Source of the DNA: Hyphomicrobiaceae bacterium
GTDB lineage: Bacteria > Pseudomonadota > Alphaproteobacteria > Rhizobiales > Hyphomicrobiaceae
NCBI GenBank assembly: GCA_020442225.1
Contig: JAGRKR010000581.1
Coordinates: forward strand, 1-9,631
DNA: 9,631 nucleotides
Direction of reading: 5' to 3'
Within the stretch, counting starts at the first letter, position 1. Every line of letters starts with the position of its first letter. The position numbers and the translations under genes are program-made. A model generated the notes under the pieces. That model was not told where the DNA came from. It saw only the letters and a list, made by a program, of their open reading frames with translations, and ran no database searches. Positions 1 through 6,057 of this stretch are shown here, in pieces.

Positions 1-294
1 CACCGCATCGGCCGCACGGCCCGCGCGGGCGCCTCGGGCCGCGCCATCTCGCTGTGCGCCGCCGAGGAGCAGGATCTGCTGCGATCCATCGAGCGGCTGA
101 CGCGCCAGACGATCGAGCGCGAGGACAGGCGCAACGACACGCGTCTGGCGACCTCGGCCGCGGAAGAGCCGCGGGCACGTCACCGTCCGGACCGGTCCGA
201 GCGGAACCGCAGCGACGGACATCCGCAGCGCCGCCAGCAGCGACGCAGCGGTGGAGGCCCACGCCGCAACTCGCGCGGGCGCGCCGCCGCCTAG
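1..294 (+). CDS. DEAD-box ATP-dependent RNA helicase, C-terminal end (partial, RhlE-like)
   Basis: This is the last 97 residues of an RNA helicase whose start lies before the window; the frame is open from base 1 to a TAG at 292-294. The visible protein begins with [10 protein letters not shown], which is helicase motif VI (ATP/RNA-contacting arginines) at the end of the second RecA-like domain. It continues with [19 protein letters not shown], the usual run-out of RhlE/DEAD proteins. The last ~50 residues are a low-complexity, Arg/Ser/Gly/Gln-rich basic tail, typical of the RNA-binding tails of RhlE-type helicases. Such enzymes unwind short RNA duplexes in ribosome assembly and RNA decay. 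The family call is firm. The RhlE subgroup is inferred from the tail and the alphaproteobacterial setting, because motifs I-V are outside the window. Confidence 0.9.
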   Translation, partial: HRIGRTARAGASGRAISLCAAEEQDLLRSIERLTRQTIEREDRRNDTRLATSAAEEPRARHRPDRSERNRSDGHPQRRQQRRSGGGPRRNSRGRAAA

Positions 295-325
295 TCACGG
301 CACGCCCTGCACTAGACCAACATCC

Positions 326-361
326 CGCTGCAGGCGCCGGTCGCTCCGGCCGCCTGCAGCG
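326..361 (+). terminator. Strong GC-rich hairpin after the helicase gene, candidate terminator
   Basis: The sequence forms a 15-bp stem with one bulged C: arms CGCTGCAGGC+GCCGG (326-340) and CCGGC+C+GCCTGCAGCG (346-361) around a 5-nt TCGCT loop. It lies 31 bp after the helicase stop and 21 bp before the next ATG. There is no U-tract after it (CATGCCATTACGG follows). It could therefore be an imperfect terminator, an RNA 3'-end stabiliser, or a 5'-UTR structure of the next gene. The fold is directly visible; the function is inferred. Confidence 0.55.
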
Positions 362-382
362 CATGCCATTACGGTGAGGACC

Positions 383-610
383 ATGGGCAGACGCAAGCCG
401 ACCGGCAAATCCGAGTTCGTCCTGTTCGACGTCTACTACGAGGACGGCTCGCGCACGTCGAACCGCAAGGTTCCGTCGGACGTCGTCGGGGGTCTCGAAG
501 GCGACGAGCCGGCGCGGGACTTCTTCGAGGCTCAGGATCGCGAGATCGCCGAGCGCTCGGGCCGCTCCCGCTCGCCCATCCAGCGCATCGCGCGCTCCTC
601 GACCAAGTAG
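383..610 (+). CDS. Small conserved-looking hypothetical protein, 75 aa
   Basis: This is a 75-aa soluble protein starting at ATG 383, preceded by a good ribosome binding site (GGTGAGGA at 373-380). The open frame extends further upstream to 251, but that part overlaps the helicase 3' end and the hairpin, so 383 is preferred. The N-terminal half (about residues 10-30) has a strand-like segment, EFVLFDVYYEDGSRTSNRKV, reading as a small beta fold. The C-terminal half is charged (DEPARDFFEAQDREIAERSG) and ends in a basic Arg/Ser tail, SPIQRIARSSTK. There is no signal peptide, membrane segment or cysteine. I do not recognise a characterised family. Small proteins of this look are common hypothetical proteins in Hyphomicrobiales (recollection, not checked). 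It may be co-transcribed with the helicase if the intervening hairpin does not terminate. Confidence 0.75.
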   Translation: MGRRKPTGKSEFVLFDVYYEDGSRTSNRKVPSDVVGGLEGDEPARDFFEAQDREIAERSGRSRSPIQRIARSSTK

Positions 611-733
611 GCTCGCCGACGCGGCCGGCCACGATGCCGTGATCATGATTCGCGGAAATTGGCTTGCGCACCTGTCGATGCTACCGCACAACACCAGCGG
701 GGACGGGGACTGGTCGCTTCGGAGCATCCCGCG

Positions 734-1381
734 ATGAGCATCGCGATCCCGCACTACACGTTCGGCGAGAAGCTCGCGGACGGTCTCATCCATGCCATTG
801 GCGTCACGGCGAGCCTCATCGGCGCCGTCGTGCTGCTCGCGCTCGCCGCCGGTCGGCAGCCCCCGCACGCGCTCGTCAGCCTCTCCGTCTATTGCACGGG
901 ACTGGTGGCGGTGTTCGCGATCTCCGCCGCCTACCACCTGGTCAGCGATCCGCGCTACAAGGCGCCGCTACGCCGGCTCGACCATGCCGCGATCTTCGTC
1001 AAGATCGCGGCCACGTACACGCCCTTCGCGGTGGTCAGGATGACGGGCTGGGAAGGCACGGCCCTGCTGGCACTCGTGTGGAGCGTGGCGGCATTCGGAC
1101 TCGTGCTGAAGCTGTTCTTCCCGACGCGGCTCGTCGCCACGTCCTACGTTCTCTACCTCGCACAGGGCTGGGCCGTGCTGCTCGCCATCAATCCCCTTCT
1201 CGCCGCCGTCTCGACCTGGACGCTGGCGCTCCTCGGCATCGGCGGCGTGTTCTACACGGTCGGCGTGATCTTCCACCTGTGGCGACGCCTGCGCTACCAC
1301 AACGCCATCTGGCACGGCTTCGTGGTCTGCGGCTCGAGCTGCCATTACGTCGCCGTGCTGCAGGCCGCGGCCATCGTCTGA
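734..1381 (+). CDS. Hemolysin III / YqfA (HlyIII, PAQR-related) family membrane protein
   Basis: This is a 215-aa integral membrane protein with about seven hydrophobic segments, the usual size for the bacterial HlyIII family. The family signature residues are present. His68 lies in AAYHLVSD, Asp83-His84 in RRLDHAAIFVKIAATYTPF, and His194 and His204 in IWHGFVVCGSSCHY near the C-terminus. In the related PAQR receptors the equivalent histidines bind a zinc ion at a hydrolase-like site inside the membrane. Bacterial members are named for haemolytic activity of a Bacillus cereus homologue and otherwise remain poorly understood; YqfA is linked to membrane lipid homeostasis. ATG 734 is chosen because GGAG (721-724) lies 9 bases upstream. 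A TTG at 659 would add 25 polar residues with no support. The family call is confident; the substrate is unknown. Confidence 0.93.
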   Translation: MSIAIPHYTFGEKLADGLIHAIGVTASLIGAVVLLALAAGRQPPHALVSLSVYCTGLVAVFAISAAYHLVSDPRYKAPLRRLDHAAIFVKIAATYTPFAVVRMTGWEGTALLALVWSVAAFGLVLKLFFPTRLVATSYVLYLAQGWAVLLAINPLLAAVSTWTLALLGIGGVFYTVGVIFHLWRRLRYHNAIWHGFVVCGSSCHYVAVLQAAAIV

Positions 1382-1385
1382 GCGT

Positions 1386-1397
1386 TGCTGCGCAGCA
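1386..1397. repeat. 12-bp perfect palindrome just after the hlyIII-family gene
   Basis: TGCTGCGCAGCA is a perfect palindrome starting 4 bases after the TGA stop of the hemolysin III-family gene. As RNA it could only form a short 4-bp stem, so it is a weak terminator candidate, or a protein-binding site, or chance in GC-rich DNA. Confidence 0.25.
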
Positions 1398-1468
1398 CGA
1401 GCGCGCCTCAGCCGGACGCTTGCCCATGCGAGAGGCCTGGGCTACGCTCAATCGCTTCCTCAGCAGCG

Positions 1469-1487
1469 AGCGGCGTTCGGCGCCGCT
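1469..1487 (+). terminator. Hairpin in the 126-bp gap before the carbamoylase, candidate terminator or 5'-UTR structure
   Basis: This is a 7-bp perfect stem, AGCGGCG / CGCCGCT, with a TTCGG loop. It is followed by a weak TTT (1493-1495) and lies 20 bases before the carbamoylase ATG. It may end the hemolysin III-family transcript or sit in the leader of the next one. The fold is seen directly; the role is inferred. Confidence 0.3.
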
Positions 1488-1507
1488 TCGCCGTTTCATG
1501 GAGGCCT

Positions 1508-2839
1508 ATGGTGAGCGTTCACGCCCATCTCGATCCGTCCCTCCTCATAGAGCCGGCTTCCTCGCGCGCCGACCACCAGCGTCTGGCCCGGGATCTGTTC
1601 GATGCCCTGCGCCGCCTGTCCTTCGATGGCGTCGGCATCAGCCGCGAGACCTACGGCCCCGGCGAGACCCAGGCGATGGAGTTGATCGAGCGCGTGGCGA
1701 AAGCCCACGGCCTGACGACCTCCTGGGACGGGGCGCGCAACCTCGTCGTGCGGCTGGAAGGTCGCGAGCCTGCGCTTCCTGTCGTCGCCACCGGCTCGCA
1801 CATCGACAGCGTGCCGCAAGGCGGCAACTTCGACGGTGCGGCCGGCGTCATCGCCAGCCTGCTGGGCCTCCTGGCGGTACGCGAGTTCGGCCCGCCGCGG
1901 CGGTCGGTGGAGCTCTACGTGCTGCGCGGCGAGGAGAGCGCCTGGTTCGGCGGCCCCTGCTATTTCGGCTCGCGCGCCCTCTTCGGCCAACTGACGCCAG
2001 CAGACCTCGCCAGCGCCCATCGCACGTCCGGGCGCACACTCGGCGAGCACATGCGCGCTGCCGGCGTCGAGATGGCGCCGATCGAGGCGGCGACGCCTCT
2101 CACGCCGCCGAGCCGCTTCGCCTGCTGGCTCGAGTTGCACATCGAGCAAGGCCCGGTGCTGGTCGCGCGCGACAAGCCGCTCGGGCTCGTCACCGGCATC
2201 CGCGGCAACGTCAGACACAGGCGCGTCGTCTGCCGCGGCGAAGCGGCGCACTCGGGCGCGGTCCCGCGCTGGCTGCGCCACGATGCCGTTCTGGCGATGG
2301 CGGAGCTTCTGGTCCGGCTCGACGAGCACTGGCGCGTGCTGCTCGAATGGGGCGAGGATCTCGTCCTGACCTCCGGCATCGTCGAGACGAACCCGGGAGA
2401 GCATGCGGTGTCGCGTGTCCCGGGCGAGGTGTCGTTCGCGCTCGAGTATCGCAGCCAGGACGCCAAGACGTTGAAGTCGTTCGGCGCGCTCATCGAGTCG
2501 GAATGCACGCAGGTCGCACGCAAGCGTGGCGTCACCTTCGAGCTCGGCGCGCCCGTGACAACCGAGCCTGCGCGCATGTCCGAGCCGGTCAGGGCAATCC
2601 TTGAGGCGGAGGCGGCAGCGTCAGGTGTCGCCTATGAGATCATGCCGTCGGGCGCCGGGCACGACTCCGCCGTATTCGCCAATGCCGGCGTACCGGCGGC
2701 GATGCTGTTCGTGCGCAACGAACGGGGCAGCCACAATCCCCACGAGAGCATGGAGCTCGACGACTTCTTCGCCGCTGCCGAGGTGCTGGCACGCGGGCTC
2801 CGACGCCTGGCCGAGCAACGCGAGGAGTTGCGCTCATGA
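1508..2839 (+). CDS. M20-family Zn-dependent amidohydrolase (hydantoinase/carbamoylase family: N-carbamoyl-amino-acid hydrolase / ureidopropionase / allantoate amidohydrolase type)
   Basis: This is a 443-aa cytoplasmic enzyme of the HyuC/AllC/PydC branch of peptidase family M20, which hydrolyses N-carbamoyl groups to an amine, CO2 and ammonia. The di-zinc ligands and catalytic acids are visible: His98 in TGSHIDSVPQGG, the bridging Asp109 in NFDGAAG, Glu142-Glu143 in LRGEESAWFGG, His211 in ELHIEQGP, and His409 in RGSHNPHES. The dimerisation/substrate lid domain carries GEAAHSGAVPRWLRHDA (244-260), corresponding to the usual G-x-A-x-H-A-G-T-T-P-M-x-x-R-x-D-A. The substitutions there make the substrate uncertain. 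ATG 1508 follows GGAGG (1500-1504) at only 3 bases, so GTG 1511 (6 bases) is an equally good start; an upstream TTG at 1385 has no support. The stop overlaps the start of the orotate phosphoribosyltransferase (ATGA), indicating translational coupling. The family is sure; the substrate (N-carbamoyl-aspartate, N-carbamoyl-beta-alanine, allantoate or other) is not. Confidence 0.9.
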   Translation: MVSVHAHLDPSLLIEPASSRADHQRLARDLFDALRRLSFDGVGISRETYGPGETQAMELIERVAKAHGLTTSWDGARNLVVRLEGREPALPVVATGSHIDSVPQGGNFDGAAGVIASLLGLLAVREFGPPRRSVELYVLRGEESAWFGGPCYFGSRALFGQLTPADLASAHRTSGRTLGEHMRAAGVEMAPIEAATPLTPPSRFACWLELHIEQGPVLVARDKPLGLVTGIRGNVRHRRVVCRGEAAHSGAVPRWLRHDAVLAMAELLVRLDEHWRVLLEWGEDLVLTSGIVETNPGEHAVSRVPGEVSFALEYRSQDAKTLKSFGALIESECTQVARKRGVTFELGAPVTTEPARMSEPVRAILEAEAAASGVAYEIMPSGAGHDSAVFANAGVPAAMLFVRNERGSHNPHESMELDDFFAAAEVLARGLRRLAEQREELRS

Positions 2840-3492
2840 GCACGATCCGCACGGGCGCCGCAGCCGCGCGGCTGGTCGTGGAGAGCGGCGCCGTCTACAC
2901 GCGCACGGGCGGCGAGCCGTTCTTCTTCACGTCGGGCTGGGCCAGTCCCGTTTTCATCGACGTGAAGCGGCTGATCTCCCTGCCAGAGGCCCGCGGCCGG
3001 CTGATTACGCTCTGCCTGGAGACGCTGGCCGAGACGCCGGGCAACGATGCGTTCGCGCTGGTCGCCGGATGCGAGCTCGCCGGAGTGCCGTTCGCCGCCA
3101 TGATCGCCGATCGGCTCGGCAAGTCGCTCGTCGTCGTGCGCAAGCAGGGCAAGGGGTTCGGACGGCTCGCTCAGTTCGAGGGCACCTTCGAGCCCGGCGA
3201 GCGCGTGTTGCTCGTCGACGACCTCGCGACGGACGGCGTCAGCAAAGTCGGATTCCGGCAGGCCTTGGAGCGGGCAGAGGCGACGGTCGTCGAGACCTTC
3301 GTGCTGCTCGATTACGGCATCTTCCCGTCGACACGCCGCCTGCTGTCGCTGATGAGCCTTGCCGACGTCATCGCCGCAGCCGAGGAGGCGCAAGTCCTCG
3401 ATGGCCGTGCGCTGGACGAGGTCAAGGCATTCGCGGCCGACGCTCCGCAATGGTCCCGGCGCAACGGCGGCATCGCCTCGCTCGCGCTGTGA
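2836..3492 (+). CDS. pyrE: Orotate phosphoribosyltransferase-like protein (PyrE family)
   Basis: This 218-aa type I phosphoribosyltransferase, by family, converts orotate plus PRPP to OMP and pyrophosphate in pyrimidine synthesis, reversibly. The orotate-side motif FFFTSGWASPVFIDVKRL (29-46) matches the family pattern SGxxSPxxxDxK. The flexible catalytic loop is VVRKQGKGFGRLAQFEG (100-116): Arg102, Lys103 and Lys106 are kept, but the usual loop histidine is Phe108. From memory, alphaproteobacterial PyrE proteins often have KGYG/KGFG here, so this may be normal for the lineage. The PRPP loop is VLLVDDLATDGVSK (124-137), with the Asp128-Asp129 pair and the TDG form also seen in alphaproteobacteria. 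The start ATG is fused to the preceding gene's stop (ATGA), with GAGGAG at 2822-2827 as ribosome binding site. Pairing with a carbamoylase rather than with pyrC/pyrF is unusual and leaves open a salvage or catabolic role. The gene symbol denotes the family, not proven de novo function. Confidence 0.85.
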   Translation: MSTIRTGAAAARLVVESGAVYTRTGGEPFFFTSGWASPVFIDVKRLISLPEARGRLITLCLETLAETPGNDAFALVAGCELAGVPFAAMIADRLGKSLVVVRKQGKGFGRLAQFEGTFEPGERVLLVDDLATDGVSKVGFRQALERAEATVVETFVLLDYGIFPSTRRLLSLMSLADVIAAAEEAQVLDGRALDEVKAFAADAPQWSRRNGGIASLAL

Positions 3493-3493
3493 G

Positions 3494-4987
3494 CTAGCCG
3501 GCACGGCCACCCGCGCGCGCGCCTGCGTGCTCCCCGGCGAGCCTGCCGAAGACGGCGCCGCGCAGGACCGACGTCGCGCCGGGGTAGCGGCCGTAGTAGA
3601 GCCCCATCGTCTCGCCGGCCGCATAGAGGCCGCGGATCGGCTCGCCGTGCGTGTCGAGAACGCGCGCGTCGGGATCGACCTTGAGCCCGCCGAACGTGAA
3701 CGTGTTCGACGATATGATGGGATAGGCCCGGAACGGCGCGCGATCGATCGGGCGGGCCCAGTTCGATTTCGGCGGGTAGAGCCCACGCGTCGCCAAACCG
3801 TCGACGCGCGTCGCGTCGAAGTCGCCGGCCTGGCAGGCGGCGTTGTAGGCATCGACCGTGGCCGCGAGCCGCGCCGCCGGCACGTTCAATTGCGCGGCCA
3901 GAGCCGCCAGGCTGTCAGCCGTGACGGGCGGCTGATCCGACCAGACGCAGCGCTGCCACATCGCGATGTCGTCGATCCTGCCGTCGAGGATGACATAGGC
4001 GATGCCGCCCGGCTGGCGCGCGATCTGCCGCGAGATCGGCTCGTAGGCGGCATCGACCGTCCCCGGCGCCTCGTCGACGAAGCGGTCGCCACGCTGGTTC
4101 ACGAGGAGGCCCTGGGGAAAGATCATGATGATCGGCTCGGTGACGCCGGAGCGCGGGTCGATGGGCTGGGCGTGATAGTCGCTGAAATCTCCGGCCGGCG
4201 CCGCACCGATGGCGAGCCCCATGCGGACACCCTCGCCCTTGTTGTAGTAGCCGCCGCGCGCCACGGGCCGGAGATAGCGGCCGTAATCGCCGAGGTAGTG
4301 GGCGACCATCTCCGGATTTCCCTGGAAACCACCGCAGGCGAGAATGACCGAGGACGCGCGGAGTGTGGCGAGGCCGCTTCCGCGCCGCCGCACCACGACA
4401 CCGGTGACCGCCCCGCTCTCGTCACAGGCAAGCCGCTCCGCCGTCGTCTCGTAGTGGAAGCGCCCGCCGAGCTTCTCCACCAGCGGACAGAACGTTTCCA
4501 CGACGGAAAGCCCTCCGCCGTTGATGCCGATGCGTGGCGACGAGCGCTGCGTCAGACCGTAGTAGGCGATGGGGCCGAAGGTGATGCCGCGTTGCTTCAT
4601 CCAGGCGATCGTCGGCGGAATGCGCTCGGCGAAGCGGCTCACGAGCTCCGGGTCCGTCATGTTCATGGTCTTGATGACGGACGGCCAGTTGGCGTAGTCG
4701 GCGGCCGTCTCGGCGACCATGGCGGGGTCCAGGTGGTAGCCCGCGTTGTCGGCGAACACGGTCTCGAAGTCAGGCGAGATTTCTGTCTCGCTGACCATGC
4801 GGAGCGCAGCCGTCGTGTAGCGTGTGTTGCCGCCGCGCTCGGCCTCGGGCGCGCGCTCGAGCACGGCCGTGCGAGCCCCCGCCTCCAGTGCGGCGACCGC
4901 AGCCGACAGGCCGGCCACGCCGCACCCGACGACCACGACATCGAATTCATCCGCGGCTGTCTCGCCCACCTCGATCCCCCTCGCCAT
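3494..4987 (-). CDS. FAD-dependent dehydrogenase of the fumarate reductase/succinate dehydrogenase flavoprotein family, TcuA-like (tricarballylate dehydrogenase-like)
   Basis: This is a 497-aa FAD_binding_2 flavoprotein. The Rossmann dinucleotide fold is at the N-terminus: FDVVVVGCGVAG (G21-x-G23-x-x-G26), then the ribose-binding Glu44 in VLERAPEAERGGN. The run ERAPEAERGGNTRYTTAALRM closely fits the TcuA subgroup, which oxidises tricarballylate to cis-aconitate. Further FAD contacts are VILACGGFQGNPEM, FTFGGLKVD (about 430-438) and GLYAAGE (453-459). There is no signal peptide or heme motif, so it is probably cytosolic. The subgroup has FTFGG where fumarate reductases have HTMGG. The ATG at 4987 lacks a clear ribosome binding site; a GTG six codons in (4969) is preceded by GAGGGGG and is a plausible alternative start. 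No tcuB/tcuC partner is in the window. The gene converges on pyrE with one base between stops. The family is certain; the substrate is not. Confidence 0.88.
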   Translation of the reverse strand: MARGIEVGETAADEFDVVVVGCGVAGLSAAVAALEAGARTAVLERAPEAERGGNTRYTTAALRMVSETEISPDFETVFADNAGYHLDPAMVAETAADYANWPSVIKTMNMTDPELVSRFAERIPPTIAWMKQRGITFGPIAYYGLTQRSSPRIGINGGGLSVVETFCPLVEKLGGRFHYETTAERLACDESGAVTGVVVRRRGSGLATLRASSVILACGGFQGNPEMVAHYLGDYGRYLRPVARGGYYNKGEGVRMGLAIGAAPAGDFSDYHAQPIDPRSGVTEPIIMIFPQGLLVNQRGDRFVDEAPGTVDAAYEPISRQIARQPGGIAYVILDGRIDDIAMWQRCVWSDQPPVTADSLAALAAQLNVPAARLAATVDAYNAACQAGDFDATRVDGLATRGLYPPKSNWARPIDRAPFRAYPIISSNTFTFGGLKVDPDARVLDTHGEPIRGLYAAGETMGLYYGRYPGATSVLRGAVFGRLAGEHAGARAGGRAG

Positions 4988-5032
4988 TGTTGCTCATTGC
5001 CATGGCGGCCAGGATGACACTCGCACCCGCGG

Positions 5033-5042
5033 TCTGTACAGA
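5033..5042. promoter_or_regulatory. 10-bp palindrome upstream of the TcuA-like gene, candidate operator
   Basis: TCTGTACAGA is a perfect palindrome 46 bases upstream of the flavoprotein start codon, in the 116-bp gap that separates it from the exported cysteine-rich gene. A palindrome at this distance could be a regulator site. No -35/-10 pair is convincing and no known regulator consensus is matched. Confidence 0.25.
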
Positions 5043-5103
5043 GCCGACATGGCGGGGGCGTCAGGTGTGGCCGGGGGACCGGACGCGCTCGGACAGGCCG
5101 AGG

Positions 5104-5466
5104 TCACTTCCAGCCCGTGCACACACAGATCGGCTTGCCGCTCGTACCGACCGTGCCAGTATGACCTCCGGGCCAAGTCTTGCCGGTGCAGACGCGCGGT
5201 CCGCATTTGAGGCCAGCCCAGTTGCGGAAGTACACCGATCCGCCCATGGGCTTGCGTGGGTCCGCCACGCATTGGCAGACGGCACTCATGTTCGCCCCCG
5301 CGCCTTCGCATCTGGCCTTGGCCTTCGCCCCATTGCAGGTGATCCGGCATTCGGTCTTGCGGCAGGTGATGCGCGCGCTGTCGGCGAAGGCGGCCTGGGA
5401 CAGTCCGCTGGCTGCAACCGCCGCAGCAACGATGCCCCAGACATACGATCGACGGTGAGAGCTCAT
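5104..5466 (-). CDS. Exported cysteine-rich protein, 120 aa, unknown function
   Basis: This is a 120-aa protein with a clear Sec signal peptide: basic MSSHRRS, a hydrophobic core WGIVAAAVAASGL, and likely cleavage after Ala28 (AFA|DS). The ~92-residue mature part has ten cysteines (35, 40, 44, 53, 64, 66, 88, 93, 114, 116), an even number suited to five disulfides, and is rich in Lys/Arg and Gly. Two CxC pairs (CQC 64-66 and CVC 114-116) each end a half that begins with spaced single cysteines, hinting at a two-fold internal repeat. The start is ATG 5466, preceded by AGGGGAAG. It is the third gene of a closely spaced run after the serpin and another exported protein (77-bp gap). I do not recognise a family. 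A small disulfide-rich periplasmic or extracellular protein (inhibitor, toxin-like or binding protein) is the most that can be said. Confidence 0.8.
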   Translation of the reverse strand: MSSHRRSYVWGIVAAAVAASGLSQAAFADSARITCRKTECRITCNGAKAKARCEGAGANMSAVCQCVADPRKPMGGSVYFRNWAGLKCGPRVCTGKTWPGGHTGTVGTSGKPICVCTGWK

Positions 5467-5543
5467 GTCACTTCTTCCCCTGGCTTTGCCGGACTCGTGA
5501 CGCGCGGCTTCCACACTTGGACGCTGCACGCCTGTCGGCCCGG

Positions 5544-6002
5544 CTACTTGAACAGCTCGTTGGGCGCACCGTGGGCGCGGTTCCAGTCGGCCCAGGGCAC
5601 GTCCGTCGGACAGACGTCGTTGGCGATGACGGTCCATTGGCCTGCCGTTGTCCGGCGCAACAGCGCCTGATTGGTCTCGCTGCAATCGTCGAAGCCGGCG
5701 GCTTTCCAGTTGATCGGCCGGCCGCCCGGCTGCTGCGGCTTGGCGTCGACGAACGCCCAGGTCGGATTGCCGCTCCAGCACACCCTGATTTTCCTGACGA
5801 CGAACTGCACGGGCTGCTTCAGGATATCGGCAACCGGTCCCCTCAGCGTATCGAGTACGGCCTTGCGCTCGGCGCCTTGCGGCGCATAGCAGCCGCTCGC
5901 CTGCGCCGTGGCGGTGGCGCTGCCGACGGCCAATCCCGCCCAGATGATGGCCGGCACTATAGCCAGGCCCAGGCCCACGGCACATGTGGTCAGGGTCTTC
6001 AT
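5544..6002 (-). CDS. Exported small protein, 152 aa, unknown function
   Basis: This is a 152-aa protein with an N-terminal signal sequence (MKTLTTCAVGLGLAIVPAIIWAGLAVG) and probable cleavage near residue 35 (TAQA|SG). The mature part contains AERKAVLDTLRGPVADILKQPVQFVV, then strands IRVCWSGNPTWAFVDAKPQ with a GGRPINW turn, and later RRTTAGQWTVIANDVCPTDVPWADW. This ERxAxLDALRxPV...VxFVV...WAFVxAxPQ layout recurs, as I recall, in exported proteobacterial proteins of unknown function; I cannot name a characterised domain. Four cysteines remain in the mature chain (38, 75, 107, 131), suggesting two disulfides and a periplasmic or extracellular location. ATG 6002 is preceded by AGGAG at good spacing. 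The gene starts 55 bp after the serpin stop, so co-transcription is likely. It could be a partner, substrate or carrier for the serpin, but nothing in the sequence shows this. Confidence 0.85.
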   Translation of the reverse strand: MKTLTTCAVGLGLAIVPAIIWAGLAVGSATATAQASGCYAPQGAERKAVLDTLRGPVADILKQPVQFVVRKIRVCWSGNPTWAFVDAKPQQPGGRPINWKAAGFDDCSETNQALLRRTTAGQWTVIANDVCPTDVPWADWNRAHGAPNELFK

Positions 6003-6057
6003 CGTCGCTCTCCTGTTGCCTCGCTTCGTTGACTTGGCATCGCCTGGCGCCGCCATC

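Noticed and set aside
664..2604. 646-codon open frame on the + strand across the hemolysin III and carbamoylase genes
   Set aside because: It spans two well-supported genes and the gap between them in the wrong frame, with an arginine-rich nonsense translation.
2632..3852. 406-codon - strand frame antisense to the PyrE-like gene
   Set aside because: Shadow of pyrE and the flavoprotein; no motif and no plausible ribosome binding site.
3359..5017. 552-codon + strand frame antisense to the TcuA-like gene
   Set aside because: No recognisable domain, Arg-rich composition, and the opposite strand encodes a complete flavoprotein with all FAD motifs.
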